A program made the position numbers and the translations under genes. From contig JAJDVW010000071.1 of assembly GCA_022825925.1 (NCBI GenBank), forward strand, positions 62,001 through 126,000: a DNA stretch of 64,000 bases, given 5' to 3'. The notes beneath the pieces are model-generated. The model did not search any database and was not told the DNA's origin. It was given only the letters and a program-made list of their open reading frames with translations. Shown piece after piece: positions 36,666 to 44,746 of the stretch (within the stretch, counting starts at the first letter, position 1; every line of letters starts with the position of its first letter). The stretch comes from Pseudomonadales bacterium. GTDB taxonomy: Bacteria > Pseudomonadota > Gammaproteobacteria > Pseudomonadales > Azotimanducaceae.

Positions 36666-36770
36666 GGGTTGGGCTGTCCGAGATCGACCCCGTGCGTCTC
36701 GATCTTCATGGGGTCTGAGCAGTCGTTTGAACAGTCGAGGGTGTGTCGGCGCGGGAGAGAAAATAGGCGG

Positions 36771-37060
36771 TCAAACTGTGCGCACCAGCAGGCCGACGAT
36801 GGTGGCGACGATGGCGATGGGCTTCCAGACAGACCCGTAGATCCTTCCAGATTTCGGCGCGGACGTTGTCTTTCTGCAATGGCAGCCTTCAGGAGTTTGA
36901 TTTCGCCATCGAGTCTGGTGGTTGCGTTCCGGATGTCGCTCGTGGCGGCGTTGGACGCATCGAGCGCCTTTTGGGCGGTCTTCTGGATGTCGTTGCTTTT
37001 GTCGACCAGGGCCTTTAGGCGTTCGGCGATCCGGCCCGTTTCGACTTCGGGATCGGACAC
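36771..37060 (-). pseudogene. Frame-broken coiled-coil gene with C-terminal membrane helix
   Basis: From GTG 37060 the first 62 codons encode an amphipathic coiled coil (RIAERLKALVDKSNDIQKTA, then LDGEIKLLKAAIAE). The frame then loses sense. A second frame continues with KDNVRAEIWKDL, and a third with IYGSVWKPIAIVATIVGLLV, an evident membrane helix ending in TGA at 36771. The two shifts go the same way. GC-rich third positions follow the shifts from frame to frame, so all three pieces were one gene for a coiled-coil membrane protein of about 95 residues. Unbroken in one frame, the sequence would instead run to 36650 with a low-complexity tail. Confidence 0.55.
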
Positions 37061-37063
37061 AGG

Positions 37064-37290
37064 TCAGTGGCCGGTTGAGGCGTGGGGCACCGGCGTGGCG
37101 GCTATGGACTCCCGAACGAGTTCGACGGAGTCGGTCAGGACGGTGATGGAATCCACTGCGATCTCGGCATTGGCCGTCGCGGTCTCCTTGAGGTTGACGA
37201 GGGAAACGCCCACATCTTCGATCGACGCCTCCAGTTCGTCGACGAGTTCGTCGACTTCCTTGGGAGTTGGTCGTCGGGATCGGAAATCAT
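37064..37290 (-). pseudogene. Frame-broken coiled-coil gene
   Basis: An ATG at 37290 starts MISDPDDQ, then the sense frame shifts to PTPKEVDELVDELEASIEDV and continues as a coiled coil to a TGA at 37064 (ending VRESIAATPVPHASTGH). One shift near 37268 separates start and body. Its SDPDD opening resembles SDPEVE of the next gene, 3 bp downstream, so the two look like a cognate or duplicated pair. Both being broken suggests decay in this lineage or an assembly problem. No function known. Confidence 0.5.
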
Positions 37291-37464
37291 GGTTGGCTCT
37301 GCTGGAACGGTTCGGCTTGGAGCATAGGGAATGCTGGTGGACTCCGCAAACGCTACCGACTGGGTTGCTTGGTTCGGGAAGCCGGACGCGTTGGAGCGAC
37401 TCTTTCGGTGCCGGGCGCCGTCCAAGGACCTTCGCGGTCGAGTTAGCGCGTTTGAGTGTCATCC
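37291..37464. other. Gap upstream of the broken coiled-coil genes
   Basis: 174 bp between the pseudogene start and the end of the GT4 gene. No convincing coding frame, repeat or hairpin was seen. By eye its GC content is lower than that of the flanking genes, like the broken genes beside it, which fits a decaying or acquired island at about 36.67-37.46 kb. Confidence 0.4.
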
Positions 37465-38499
37465 CTACGGGTCGCGGACCGCAACGTCGATGAACTCCTC
37501 GTAGCGGTCGAGGATGTGCGGTGACGAGAAGCGTTGTGCGTAACGCGCCCGTGCGGCGTCCGCGAGTTCGGCCGCGAACCTCCGGTCGCCCAGCACCTGG
37601 CTGATTCCGCGGGCCATCTCGTCGGCGTCCTCGTTGGCGCAGAGCCATCCGGTCCGGCGGTGCTCGATGAGTTCCGCCGGGCCGTGGGTGTCGGTGGCGA
37701 CGATGGGGCAGCCGTGGGCCCAGGCTTCCAGGACGATGTTGCCGTGGGGCTCGTGCCGCGACGGGCAGACGAAGGCGTCGGCGGTGCGCAGGAAGGCGTT
37801 CACCGGGGCACGCCAGCCCAGGAAGCGCACGCGTTCGTCGAGACCGAGTCGGGTGCACAGGGCGCGCAGGGAGGCCTCCAGCGGACCGTCGCCGGCGATC
37901 CACGCGTATGCGCCCGGGACGCGTGTCATCGCGTGGAGGAAGACGTCGAACCCCTTGTTGGCGTGGAGGCGCCCGCAGGCGAAGAGCAGCCGTGCGTCCG
38001 TCGGGGTGTCGAACGCGGCGCGGTCGACGGGCTCGGCGTCGGTTTCGTCGACGAAGTTGCCGATGACGTGGATGCGGTCTCGCGGCACGCCCGCGGCCTC
38101 GACGTGACGCGCGAGTCCCTCGGTGATGGGAATGAAACGCTGGCAGTGGCGGAAGTTGCGCATCGGGTAGAACCCGCCGAGCCGTGCGGCGACCGGGCAG
38201 ATGCCGGGTCGGGTCAACTGGCTGGCCCGGCTCATCCAGGTGATCGCCAGGTCGGCGCCCTCGCGGCGCAGGGCGCGCGCGATCCCGAGCCGCGTGCGCC
38301 AGTCGAGAAGGCGCGATCCGAACCGGAACGGGTACGTCGGCACGCCCGCCGCGGCGAGGGCCTCCGCCCGCGTGCCCTCGGGGCGGACGATGGCGAACTG
38401 GGGTACGCGCTCGTGGAGGGCCGGGACCAGGCGGTCATAGAAGAGTTCGGCGCCGCCGTGGGCGCGCCCGGCGAGTATCTGGCCTACCTTGACAGTCAC
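37465..38499 (-). CDS. GT4-type glycosyltransferase, minus strand
   Basis: 344-residue GT-B glycosyltransferase. The donor-binding C-terminal domain has FACGRLHANKGFDVFLHAM, VRFLGWRAPVNAFLRTADAF and the EX7E motif in PSRHEPHGNIVLEAWAHGCP, then GPAELIEHRRTGWL. The N-terminal domain opens VGQILAGRAHGGAELFYDRL, typical of lipopolysaccharide-type family 4 enzymes. The GTG at 38499 is chosen because the fold begins there. It is divergent from a second GT4 gene by 114 bp that contain a 14-bp inverted repeat. The sugar is unknown. Confidence 0.88.
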   Translation of the reverse strand: MTVKVGQILAGRAHGGAELFYDRLVPALHERVPQFAIVRPEGTRAEALAAAGVPTYPFRFGSRLLDWRTRLGIARALRREGADLAITWMSRASQLTRPGICPVAARLGGFYPMRNFRHCQRFIPITEGLARHVEAAGVPRDRIHVIGNFVDETDAEPVDRAAFDTPTDARLLFACGRLHANKGFDVFLHAMTRVPGAYAWIAGDGPLEASLRALCTRLGLDERVRFLGWRAPVNAFLRTADAFVCPSRHEPHGNIVLEAWAHGCPIVATDTHGPAELIEHRRTGWLCANEDADEMARGISQVLGDRRFAAELADAARARYAQRFSSPHILDRYEEFIDVAVRDP

Positions 38500-38513
38500 G
38501 CATCCCGCCTTGT

Positions 38514-38562
38514 ATGGAACAACCGCCCAGGGGAGTGTAGCGACCGCTGGCGGTTGTTCCAT
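38514..38562. promoter_or_regulatory. 14-bp perfect inverted repeat between divergent glycosyltransferase genes
   Basis: ATGGAACAACCGCC at 38514-38527 is repeated exactly as its complement at 38549-38562, with 21 bases between. It begins 15 bp before the start of the minus-strand gene and ends 51 bp before the plus-strand gene, filling the shared control region. It could be an operator or a long-stem hairpin in the leader of either mRNA. Confidence 0.7.
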
Positions 38563-38613
38563 GCGCGCTCGGCGCAATCCAGGGGCGTGTGTCCCAATCG
38601 CGGGGGTCTGTAC

Positions 38614-39720
38614 ATGCACGTGGTTCAGATCCTGCCGGCGCTCGAGGCGGGCGGCGTGGAACGGGGGACCCTGGAGATCGGCGCGGCCCTGGTGCGGGCT
38701 GGCCATCGGTCCACGGTGATCTCCTCCGGAGGCTGGCTCGTTCCGGAACTGGTCGCGGGCGGGTCGGACCACATCGGGATGCCCGTGCACGCGAAGCGAC
38801 TCGCGAGCCTCTCGCAGGTCGGGAAGCTGCGCAACGTGCTCTCGGCGCTTGCGCCCGACATTGTCCACGCGCGCTCGCGGCTGCCGGCCTGGCTGGCGTG
38901 GTGGGCCATGCGCCGACTCGCCGTCGACCGCCGGCCGCGCTTCGTCACCACGGTGCACGGCCTCTACACGGTGAACGCCTACAGCGCGATCATGACGCGC
39001 GGGGAGCGCGTCATCGCCATCTCGGCCGCGGTCCGCGACTACGTGCTGACCCACTATCCGCGTTGCGACCCGGAGGCGTTACGGCTGATCCACCGCGGGG
39101 TGGACGCCAGGGAGTTCCCCCGGGGCCACGTTCCCCCGCCGGCCTGGCGGGCGGCGCTGCGGGAGGAGTTCCCCGAGGTCGCCGGCAAGCGGCTCCTCGT
39201 GCTGCCGGGGCGGCTGGTCCGTTGGAAGGGCGCGATGACCTTCCTGCGGCTTCTCGCGGAGGTCGTTCCGGAGCGGGACGCCGTCCACGGCGTGCTCGTC
39301 GGCGGGCCGGACCGGGCGCGCAGCGCGTTCCCCGCGGAACTCGAGCGGGAGTGCGAACGGCTCGGGCTCGGCGACCGCGTCACCTTCGCCGGCCATCGGT
39401 CGGACCTCCGCGAGTGGCTGGCGGTGGCCGAGCTTTCATTCAACCTGTCGACGCATCCGGAGCCGTTCGGGCGTACCGTGATCGAGGCGCTGAGCCTGGG
39501 CACGCCGGTCGTGGCGTTCGACAGCGGCGGTCCCGCGGAGACCGTGGGCACATGCTTCCCCCGGGGACTGGTTCCCGACGGGGACTTCGGAGCGTTGGTG
39601 GAGCGGGTCGAGGCGCTCCTGGACGGCGTCATGCCGGAGGTGCGCCCGTGTCCCTTCAACCTGTCGCGGATGCAGGACGCGACGCTGGCGGTGTACGCGG
39701 AGCTGCTGGCGGAGGGGTGA
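38614..39720 (+). CDS. GT4-type glycosyltransferase, plus strand
   Basis: 368-residue GT-B enzyme. The N-terminal domain reads MHVVQILPALEAGGVERGTL, the glycine-rich acceptor loop of family 4. The C-terminal domain has LPGRLVRWKGAMTFLRLL, VTFAGHRSDLREWLAVAEL and the EX7E motif in PEPFGRTVIEALSLGTPVV. The last 65 bp overlap the end of the ELM1-like gene on the other strand. The group of two GT4 enzymes, an ELM1-like protein and methyltransferases suggests lipopolysaccharide core or capsule synthesis (inference). Confidence 0.9.
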   Translation: MHVVQILPALEAGGVERGTLEIGAALVRAGHRSTVISSGGWLVPELVAGGSDHIGMPVHAKRLASLSQVGKLRNVLSALAPDIVHARSRLPAWLAWWAMRRLAVDRRPRFVTTVHGLYTVNAYSAIMTRGERVIAISAAVRDYVLTHYPRCDPEALRLIHRGVDAREFPRGHVPPPAWRAALREEFPEVAGKRLLVLPGRLVRWKGAMTFLRLLAEVVPERDAVHGVLVGGPDRARSAFPAELERECERLGLGDRVTFAGHRSDLREWLAVAELSFNLSTHPEPFGRTVIEALSLGTPVVAFDSGGPAETVGTCFPRGLVPDGDFGALVERVEALLDGVMPEVRPCPFNLSRMQDATLAVYAELLAEG

Positions 39721-40672
39721 GCATCCGCCGTACCACGATGTCCGCGCACCGGTGGCTCTCGCTGAAGAAGTGGGGCGGGGGGAGGGCGTCCCGGAGCCGG
39801 TAGCCGTCGCTCGACAGGTAGACGTGTCCCTGGGCACGCAGCAGGGCGATGCCGCGGGAGAGCTTGTTGCCCCGGTGTGGCCGGCGTTTCCGCAGGGCGA
39901 TGACGCCGACGGTCGCCTGCGCGGACAGGGCCTCGTAGAGCATGGAGACGCTGTCGGCGGTCACCCAGACGTACGCGGCCTCCGCGAGGGCGCGCTCGAG
40001 GGAGTCCGACGCCATGGTGCGCCAATGCCGGAACTCGAGGTTCGGCGCCTCCCCGAGGGCTTCGCGGAATGCGGCGGGGGTGCGCGGGGAGTCGCACACG
40101 GACCACCGGGTTTCCGGAGAGCACCGGGCGATCCCGGTCACCTGCGTGGCGATCTCGCGGGAGTCCCACTCGAAGTGCCGGTTCCTGCCGCCGAGCAGGA
40201 TGAGCCCGTGCCCGACGCGCTTGTCGCCGCGCGTGTCGGGGCAGACGACCCCGCGCGTCTCGACGAGGTTGCCCTTGCGCAGGTAGCGGTCGTGCCGCGG
40301 CACGAAGACGAGGTCGAACCAGCGGTGCGGGAGGCTCGGCTTCATCAGCGCGACCACCTTGCCGCCGCAGACGAGCCGCGTCAGCAGCATGTGCGGGTGC
40401 GTGCGGTGGCCGACGCCGACGATCAGGTCCGGAACGGGGATGTCGATGTCCCCATGCAGGGCGTGTCCGCGTAGCTGACGCCAGAACAGGTGCGTGAAGC
40501 GGACGTCGAACCGGTGAATCTCCAGCGCCACCCGTTCGGCGAGGGCCTGCAGCAGGCCCAGGGACTGCTTCTCGTGCCCTGGCTTCCCGTCGGTGAAACG
40601 CCAGACGACCACGCGGCGTGGGCGAGGCTCCCCGCGGTTGGTCTCCGGGCTTCCTGGTTCGGTCGAGCGCAC
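39656..40672 (-). CDS. ELM1/GT-like protein (mitochondrial fission ELM1 family)
   Basis: 338-residue protein of the ELM1 family, a GT-B-like group common in Proteobacteria, probably glycosyltransferases. It shows the family start VVWRFTDGKPGHEKQSLGLL, the middle PDLIVGVGHRTHPHMLLTRL, LILLGGRNRHFEWD and the nucleotide-sugar-site-like VTADSVSMLYEALSAQATVG. The GTG at 40672 gives about 20 extra residues ahead of the conserved block; GTG 40612 is an alternative. Its proline-rich tail overlaps the end of the plus-strand GT4 gene by 65 bp. Confidence 0.8.
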   Translation of the reverse strand: MRSTEPGSPETNRGEPRPRRVVVWRFTDGKPGHEKQSLGLLQALAERVALEIHRFDVRFTHLFWRQLRGHALHGDIDIPVPDLIVGVGHRTHPHMLLTRLVCGGKVVALMKPSLPHRWFDLVFVPRHDRYLRKGNLVETRGVVCPDTRGDKRVGHGLILLGGRNRHFEWDSREIATQVTGIARCSPETRWSVCDSPRTPAAFREALGEAPNLEFRHWRTMASDSLERALAEAAYVWVTADSVSMLYEALSAQATVGVIALRKRRPHRGNKLSRGIALLRAQGHVYLSSDGYRLRDALPPPHFFSESHRCADIVVRRMLTPPPAAPRTPPASRPASATG

Positions 40673-40806
40673 GGCGCACCGGCGGCTGGCATCGTGTCGG
40701 GCGACTATACGACGCGAGCCGGCGTTTTTGGCCGGTTGACAGCGCGGTTGCGGCGTTGCGTGGAACTGAATACCGTTCGCGAGTCCGTGCTTTCCGGGGC
40801 GAGGCC

Positions 40807-41439
40807 GTGATTCGAGGACGGCGTTCCCGTGTCGGCGTCTTTTTCCGGGCGTTGCGGCTGTTGCACTACCGCGGGTCCTTCGTCCGCACGACCGGGTTGC
40901 TGCGGTCCTTCCGCGAACGGAAACCCGTCGATGGGGCCGGGGAGCCGCTGCCCTGGATCAACTATCCCGCCATCCACCTCCTCGACGAGCGGCTGCGGCC
41001 GGAGCCCGCGGTGTTCGAGTACGGCGCTGGGCACTCGACCCTGTACTTCGCCGCCCGCTGCGACGCGGTCACCGCGGTCGAACACGACCGGGCGTGGTAC
41101 GAGGAGGTCCGGCGCACGGCCCCGGAGCACGTCACGCTGCTGTACCGGGCGACGGGGCCGGGGTACTGGGACGCGGCCGTCGAGACGGGGGGACCCTACG
41201 ACCTGATCGTGGTCGACGGCATGGAACGGGCGCGCTGCCTCGCCAGCGCCGTCGGGGCGCTGTCGCCGGGGGGCGTCGTGCTGCTCGACGATGCGCACCG
41301 CGAGGCCTATCGCTCGGCGGTGCAACGCTTTCGGGACGCCGGCTTCCGGACCCTGCGGCTGGTCGGTCCGAAGCCCGACCACCTGCCGGAGACGGAGTGC
41401 CTGCTGATCTATCGGGACGGCAACTGTCTCGGGATCTGA
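40807..41439 (+). CDS. Class I SAM methyltransferase-like protein
   Basis: 210-residue protein. Motif I appears as VFEYGAGHSTLYFAARC (residues about 75-91), followed by VTAVEHDRAWYEEVR and YDLIVVDGMERARC, the acidic and post-II motifs of a Rossmann methyltransferase that acts on a small or lipid substrate. It starts at GTG 40807 with GAGG upstream. A perfect TTGACA stands at 40736-40741, but no -10 lies at the right distance. It is divergent from the ELM1-like gene and belongs to the glycosylation group. Confidence 0.7.
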   Translation: MIRGRRSRVGVFFRALRLLHYRGSFVRTTGLLRSFRERKPVDGAGEPLPWINYPAIHLLDERLRPEPAVFEYGAGHSTLYFAARCDAVTAVEHDRAWYEEVRRTAPEHVTLLYRATGPGYWDAAVETGGPYDLIVVDGMERARCLASAVGALSPGGVVLLDDAHREAYRSAVQRFRDAGFRTLRLVGPKPDHLPETECLLIYRDGNCLGI

Positions 41440-41458
41440 CCGGGCCCGCCCGGCCGGA

Positions 41459-42238
41459 TCAGGAGATGCTGCGCCCGCCGTCGACCGGCAGGCACACGCC
41501 GGTCAGGAACTCCGCCTCGTCGGAGGCCAGGAAGGCGGCCGCCGCGGCGACGTCCGCCGGCTCGGTCAGGCGGCGCAGGGGGATGCCGCGGATGAGCGCG
41601 GCGCGGTTCTCCTCGGGCAGGGTGTCGACGCCGAGGGCGCCGCGCATGAACCCCGTGTCGGCGGCCACCGGATTCAGCGCGTTGACGCGGATCCGGTACC
41701 GCGCCAGTTCCACGGCGAGGCCGCGGGTCATCGTCATCACGGCGCCCTTGGTGGAGTTGTAGACGGTGACGCCGGGGCGCGGCGCGACGGCGCCGATGGA
41801 GGCGGTGTTGACGATCACGCCGCCGCCCCGTTCGATCATCTGCGGGACGGCGTACTTCACGCCGAGCCACACGCCCTTGACGTTGGTGGCGAAGACACGG
41901 TCGAACTCGGCCTCCTCCAGTTCCCAGACCGGTCCGGAGAGGTGGGAGAAGCCGGCGTTGTTGACCAGGACGTCCAGCCGCCCCGCGAGCCCGACCGCAT
42001 CCGCCACCATCGCCGCGACGTCGTCGGGCCGGGACACGTCCACGCGCCTCGCAACGGCATGGCCGCCGGCGTCAGCGATCTCGGCCGCCACCCGGCCGAG
42101 CGCGTCCGCGTCGACGTCGGTGGCCAGCACGGTGGCGCCTTCCGCGGCGAAGCGCTTCGCCATGGCCTCGCCGAACCCCGACGCGGCGCCCGTGACCACC
42201 ACCGTGCGGTCCTCGAACCGGTTCCCCAGAGTCTGCAT
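41459..42238 (-). CDS. Short-chain dehydrogenase/reductase
   Basis: Classical SDR of 259 residues. NAD(P) motif TGAASGFG is at 16-23, NNAG at 93-96, and the catalytic Ser147, Tyr160 and Lys164 stand in VNTASIGA and VYNSTKGA. Asp41 after the second strand (VLATDVD) favours NAD over NADP. Family members oxidise alcohols, sugars or 3-hydroxyacyl groups; the substrate is not given. The ATG at 42238 lies 5 bp after the cysE stop, so the two genes share a transcript. Confidence 0.9.
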   Translation of the reverse strand: MQTLGNRFEDRTVVVTGAASGFGEAMAKRFAAEGATVLATDVDADALGRVAAEIADAGGHAVARRVDVSRPDDVAAMVADAVGLAGRLDVLVNNAGFSHLSGPVWELEEAEFDRVFATNVKGVWLGVKYAVPQMIERGGGVIVNTASIGAVAPRPGVTVYNSTKGAVMTMTRGLAVELARYRIRVNALNPVAADTGFMRGALGVDTLPEENRAALIRGIPLRRLTEPADVAAAAAFLASDEAEFLTGVCLPVDGGRSIS

Positions 42239-42243
42239 GCCCG

Positions 42244-43095
42244 TTACTCGATGCGCTGGTCCATGCCGAGCGCGGGAGACTCCTCGCTCGGCCGGCCGAC
42301 GACGACGGCGGGGACGCCGGCGACCGTGACGTGCGGCGGCACGTCGTGGAGCACGACGCTGCCGGCGCCGACCTTGGCGCCTTCTCCCACCTCGATGTTG
42401 CCGATGATCTTGCAGCCCGCGGCGAGCAGGACGCCGCGGCGGATCTTCGGATGCCGGTCTCCGACCTCCTTGCCGGTGCCGCCCAGGGTCACCGAGTGGA
42501 GGACCGAGACGTCGTCGTCGATGACCGCGGTCTCGCCGACCACGACGCCGGTCGCGTGGTCGAGCATGATCCCGCGCCCGATGCGGGCCGCCGGGTGGAT
42601 GTCGACGCCGAGCCCGACGCTGATCTGGCTCTGGAAGAACCGCGCGAGCGTGCGGCGCTCGCGGCGCCACAGCCAGTGCGCGATGCGATGGGCCTGCAGC
42701 GCGTGAAAGCCCTTGTAGTACAGGAACGGGCTCGAGAGGTCGTCGCAGGCCGGGTCCCGCGCGTAGTTGGCGAGGATGTCGGTCTCCGCCGCATGCAGGA
42801 TCGCGGGGTCGTCCGCGATCGCTTCGGCGATGACGTCGCGGATCAGCATCGTCGGCAGCATCGGGTTGTCGAGCTTGCTGGCCAGGCGAAAGCTGAGCGC
42901 GGCCCCGAAGGAACCGTGGTTCAGGATGGTCGCGTGGAAGTAGCTGCCGAGGATCGGCTCTTCACGCGCCTTGTTCTCCGCCTCGACGCGCAGCAGTTCC
43001 CAGACGTCCTCGCGACGGGCGGACTGGAGACCACGGTGCGCGGCGGCTATGTCCGCGGGAACGTCCGCGGGCTGCCTCTGCGTTGCGCTCGCCAT
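42244..43095 (-). CDS. cysE: Serine O-acetyltransferase
   Basis: First step of cysteine synthesis: serine plus acetyl-CoA to O-acetylserine. The 283-residue product has the N-terminal helical domain (DVWELLRVEAENKAREEPIL) and a left-handed beta-helix of hexapeptides (GVDIHPAARIGRGIMLDHAT, GVVVGETAVIDDDVSVLHSV, TLGGTGKEVGDRHPKI) with the catalytic histidines. GAGGGG lies eight bases before ATG 43095. The C-terminal tail after VAGVPAVVVGRP lacks an obvious terminal Ile, which in other species docks into cysteine synthase. The partner cysteine synthase is not in the window unless the CBS-like gene at the left edge does this. Confidence 0.95.
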   Translation of the reverse strand: MASATQRQPADVPADIAAAHRGLQSARREDVWELLRVEAENKAREEPILGSYFHATILNHGSFGAALSFRLASKLDNPMLPTMLIRDVIAEAIADDPAILHAAETDILANYARDPACDDLSSPFLYYKGFHALQAHRIAHWLWRRERRTLARFFQSQISVGLGVDIHPAARIGRGIMLDHATGVVVGETAVIDDDVSVLHSVTLGGTGKEVGDRHPKIRRGVLLAAGCKIIGNIEVGEGAKVGAGSVVLHDVPPHVTVAGVPAVVVGRPSEESPALGMDQRIE

Positions 43096-43203
43096 GGAGT
43101 GCCCCTCGTGCGAACCGGCGCGTAGCCTGAACGCAGCGCCGGGAGATTTCAAGCGGGGCGCGGCGTGCGCACGGACGATCCGCTTCGGCTCCGACATCCG
43201 GGG

Positions 43204-43233
43204 TTGGGATGGACACCCGACTGGGCCTATATT
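43204..43233 (+). promoter_or_regulatory. Candidate nadK promoter
   Basis: TTGGGA at 43204-43209 and TATATT at 43228-43233, 18 bp apart, face the NAD kinase gene. TATATT matches the -10 consensus at five of six positions. A short hairpin (CCACC-TCG-GGTGG, 43236-43248) follows at the likely transcription start, leaving a leader of only about 20-25 nt before ATG 43263. Confidence 0.4.
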
Positions 43234-43262
43234 CGCCACCTCGGGTGGTTGGCGCGAGCTCG

Positions 43263-44159
43263 ATGCCGGATTCGAACGAACAGCGATTCGCAACCGTGGG
43301 CCTCGTGGGCAGGACGGGCAGTCCCCATGTCGTCGACTCGGTCGTGGCGGTCGAGGGCGTCCTCGCGCGGGCCGGCGTGCGGGTGGTGCTCGAGGCGGAC
43401 ACGGCGCGCATGCTGCCGGAGCGGCGGCACGCCACGGCGCCACGGGCCGACCTCGGCAACCAGTGCGATCTGATCGTCGTCGTCGGGGGCGACGGCAGCA
43501 TCCTCGGAGTGGCCCGGGACCTGGCGCACAGCGGCGTGCTGGTGGTGGGGGTCAACCGCGGCGGCCTCGGCTTCCTGGCGGACGTCTCCCCCGAGCAGAT
43601 CGAGCACAAGATCGGCGCCGTGCTCGCCGGCGAGTACACGGTCGACGAACGTTTCCTGCTCGAGGCGCGCATCGAGCGCGACGGCGAGGCGATGGAGCGG
43701 TCGGCGGCGCTCAACGACGTGGTGGTGCACGCGGCCCCGGCGTCGCGGATGATGGACTTCGCCCTGTACGTCGATGGCGAGTTCGTCTACGAGCAGCGCT
43801 CCGACGGTGTCATCGTGTCCACGCCCACCGGTTCGACGGCATATGCGCTGTCCGCCGGCGGACCGATCATGCATCCGGGGCTGGACGCCATCGTCATCGT
43901 CCCCATGTTCCCCCACACGCTCACGTCCCGGCCGCTCGTGGTGCGGGGGAGTGCGGAGATCCGCATCGTCGCCGGCGGCCTGGCGGCGGGGCCGAGGGTG
44001 AGCTGCGACTCGCAGGTGGACTACACCATCCGGCCGGGAGACGCGCTCCACATCGCGAAGTCTCCCCACGCGCTCCACCTCGCGTACCCGATGGACCACG
44101 GGTTCTTCGAGTCCTGCCGCAGCAAGCTCGACTGGGCGAGCCGGCTGGGGAACGGCTGA
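43263..44159 (+). CDS. nadK: NAD kinase
   Basis: Phosphorylates NAD to NADP with ATP. The 298-residue product has the kinase motif VVVGGDGSILGVAR (GGDG at 75-78), the LGFLADV loop, and the NAD-site TPTGSTAYALSAGGPIMHP. The chosen ATG at 43263 gives MPDSNEQRFATVGLVGR; an in-frame ATG at 43209 lies upstream of the candidate -10 box and is less likely. It is divergent from cysE and converges with the MobA-like gene. Confidence 0.95.
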   Translation: MPDSNEQRFATVGLVGRTGSPHVVDSVVAVEGVLARAGVRVVLEADTARMLPERRHATAPRADLGNQCDLIVVVGGDGSILGVARDLAHSGVLVVGVNRGGLGFLADVSPEQIEHKIGAVLAGEYTVDERFLLEARIERDGEAMERSAALNDVVVHAAPASRMMDFALYVDGEFVYEQRSDGVIVSTPTGSTAYALSAGGPIMHPGLDAIVIVPMFPHTLTSRPLVVRGSAEIRIVAGGLAAGPRVSCDSQVDYTIRPGDALHIAKSPHALHLAYPMDHGFFESCRSKLDWASRLGNG

Positions 44160-44170
44160 GGCCGCAACTG

Positions 44171-44746
44171 CTACTCGGGCGCCGGCGGCCGGTCGATGTC
44201 GCGGGTGACGCCGGTGTCTTCCGTCCAGAGCGTGACGAGCGCCCGGGGATTGGCGGCGACGACCTCGCGGGCGCCCTCGTCCCCGCGCAGTCGCCGGAGG
44301 GCATCGAAGTGGTCCTCCGCGAAGCCGACCGGATGCCCGGGCCGACCGCGGCACATGGGCCGGACGATCCGTCCCGGGCCGGCGAGGGACCGCAGCCGCC
44401 GCAGCGTGGCCGCCTCGACGAACGGCATGTCGGCAAGGGCGACGAACACGTGGGCGTGGCCATGCGCGGCCGCGACCCCGGCGGCGAGGCTGCGGCCCAT
44501 GCCCTCGCGCGCGTCCTCCGCCACGACGACGGCGCATTGCAGCGGACGCACCAGGGCGGCCGCGTCGTCGTCCCCGGGCGCGACGACCACCAGCACGTCC
44601 GCGAACACCTCGGCGTAACGCCCGGCCGTCCGGGCGAGCATCGGGGTCCCGTCGATGGGGTGGAACCGCTTGTCGCCGCCGAAGCGGCGCGACACGCCGG
44701 CGGCAAGGAGGATCGCGGCGGGGTCCGGGTTCGCGGCGACCCTCAG
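44171..44746 (-). CDS. MobA/MocA-like nucleotidyltransferase with CTG-like start
   Basis: NTP-transferase-fold protein of about 191 residues, related to molybdenum cofactor cytidylyl- and guanylyltransferases. The signature LLAAGVSRRFGGDK (about residues 14-27) is the nucleotide-binding loop, followed by a VALADMPFVEAATL Mg site and GRPGHPVGF. No ATG, GTG or TTG precedes the signature in this frame; a CTG at 44746 overlaps the XdhC stop as CTGA, with AGGAG just before it. A later GTG would remove the loop. It is coupled to xdhC-like, the usual partner that prepares molybdenum enzymes. Confidence 0.75.
   Translation of the reverse strand: MRVAANPDPAAILLAAGVSRRFGGDKRFHPIDGTPMLARTAGRYAEVFADVLVVVAPGDDDAAALVRPLQCAVVVAEDAREGMGRSLAAGVAAAHGHAHVFVALADMPFVEAATLRRLRSLAGPGRIVRPMCRGRPGHPVGFAEDHFDALRRLRGDEGAREVVAANPRALVTLWTEDTGVTRDIDRPPAPE

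Noticed and set aside
40736..40772. Perfect TTGACA upstream of the methyltransferase gene as a promoter
   Set aside because: The nearest -10-like sequence is about 25 bp away rather than 16-18, so no promoter is called.
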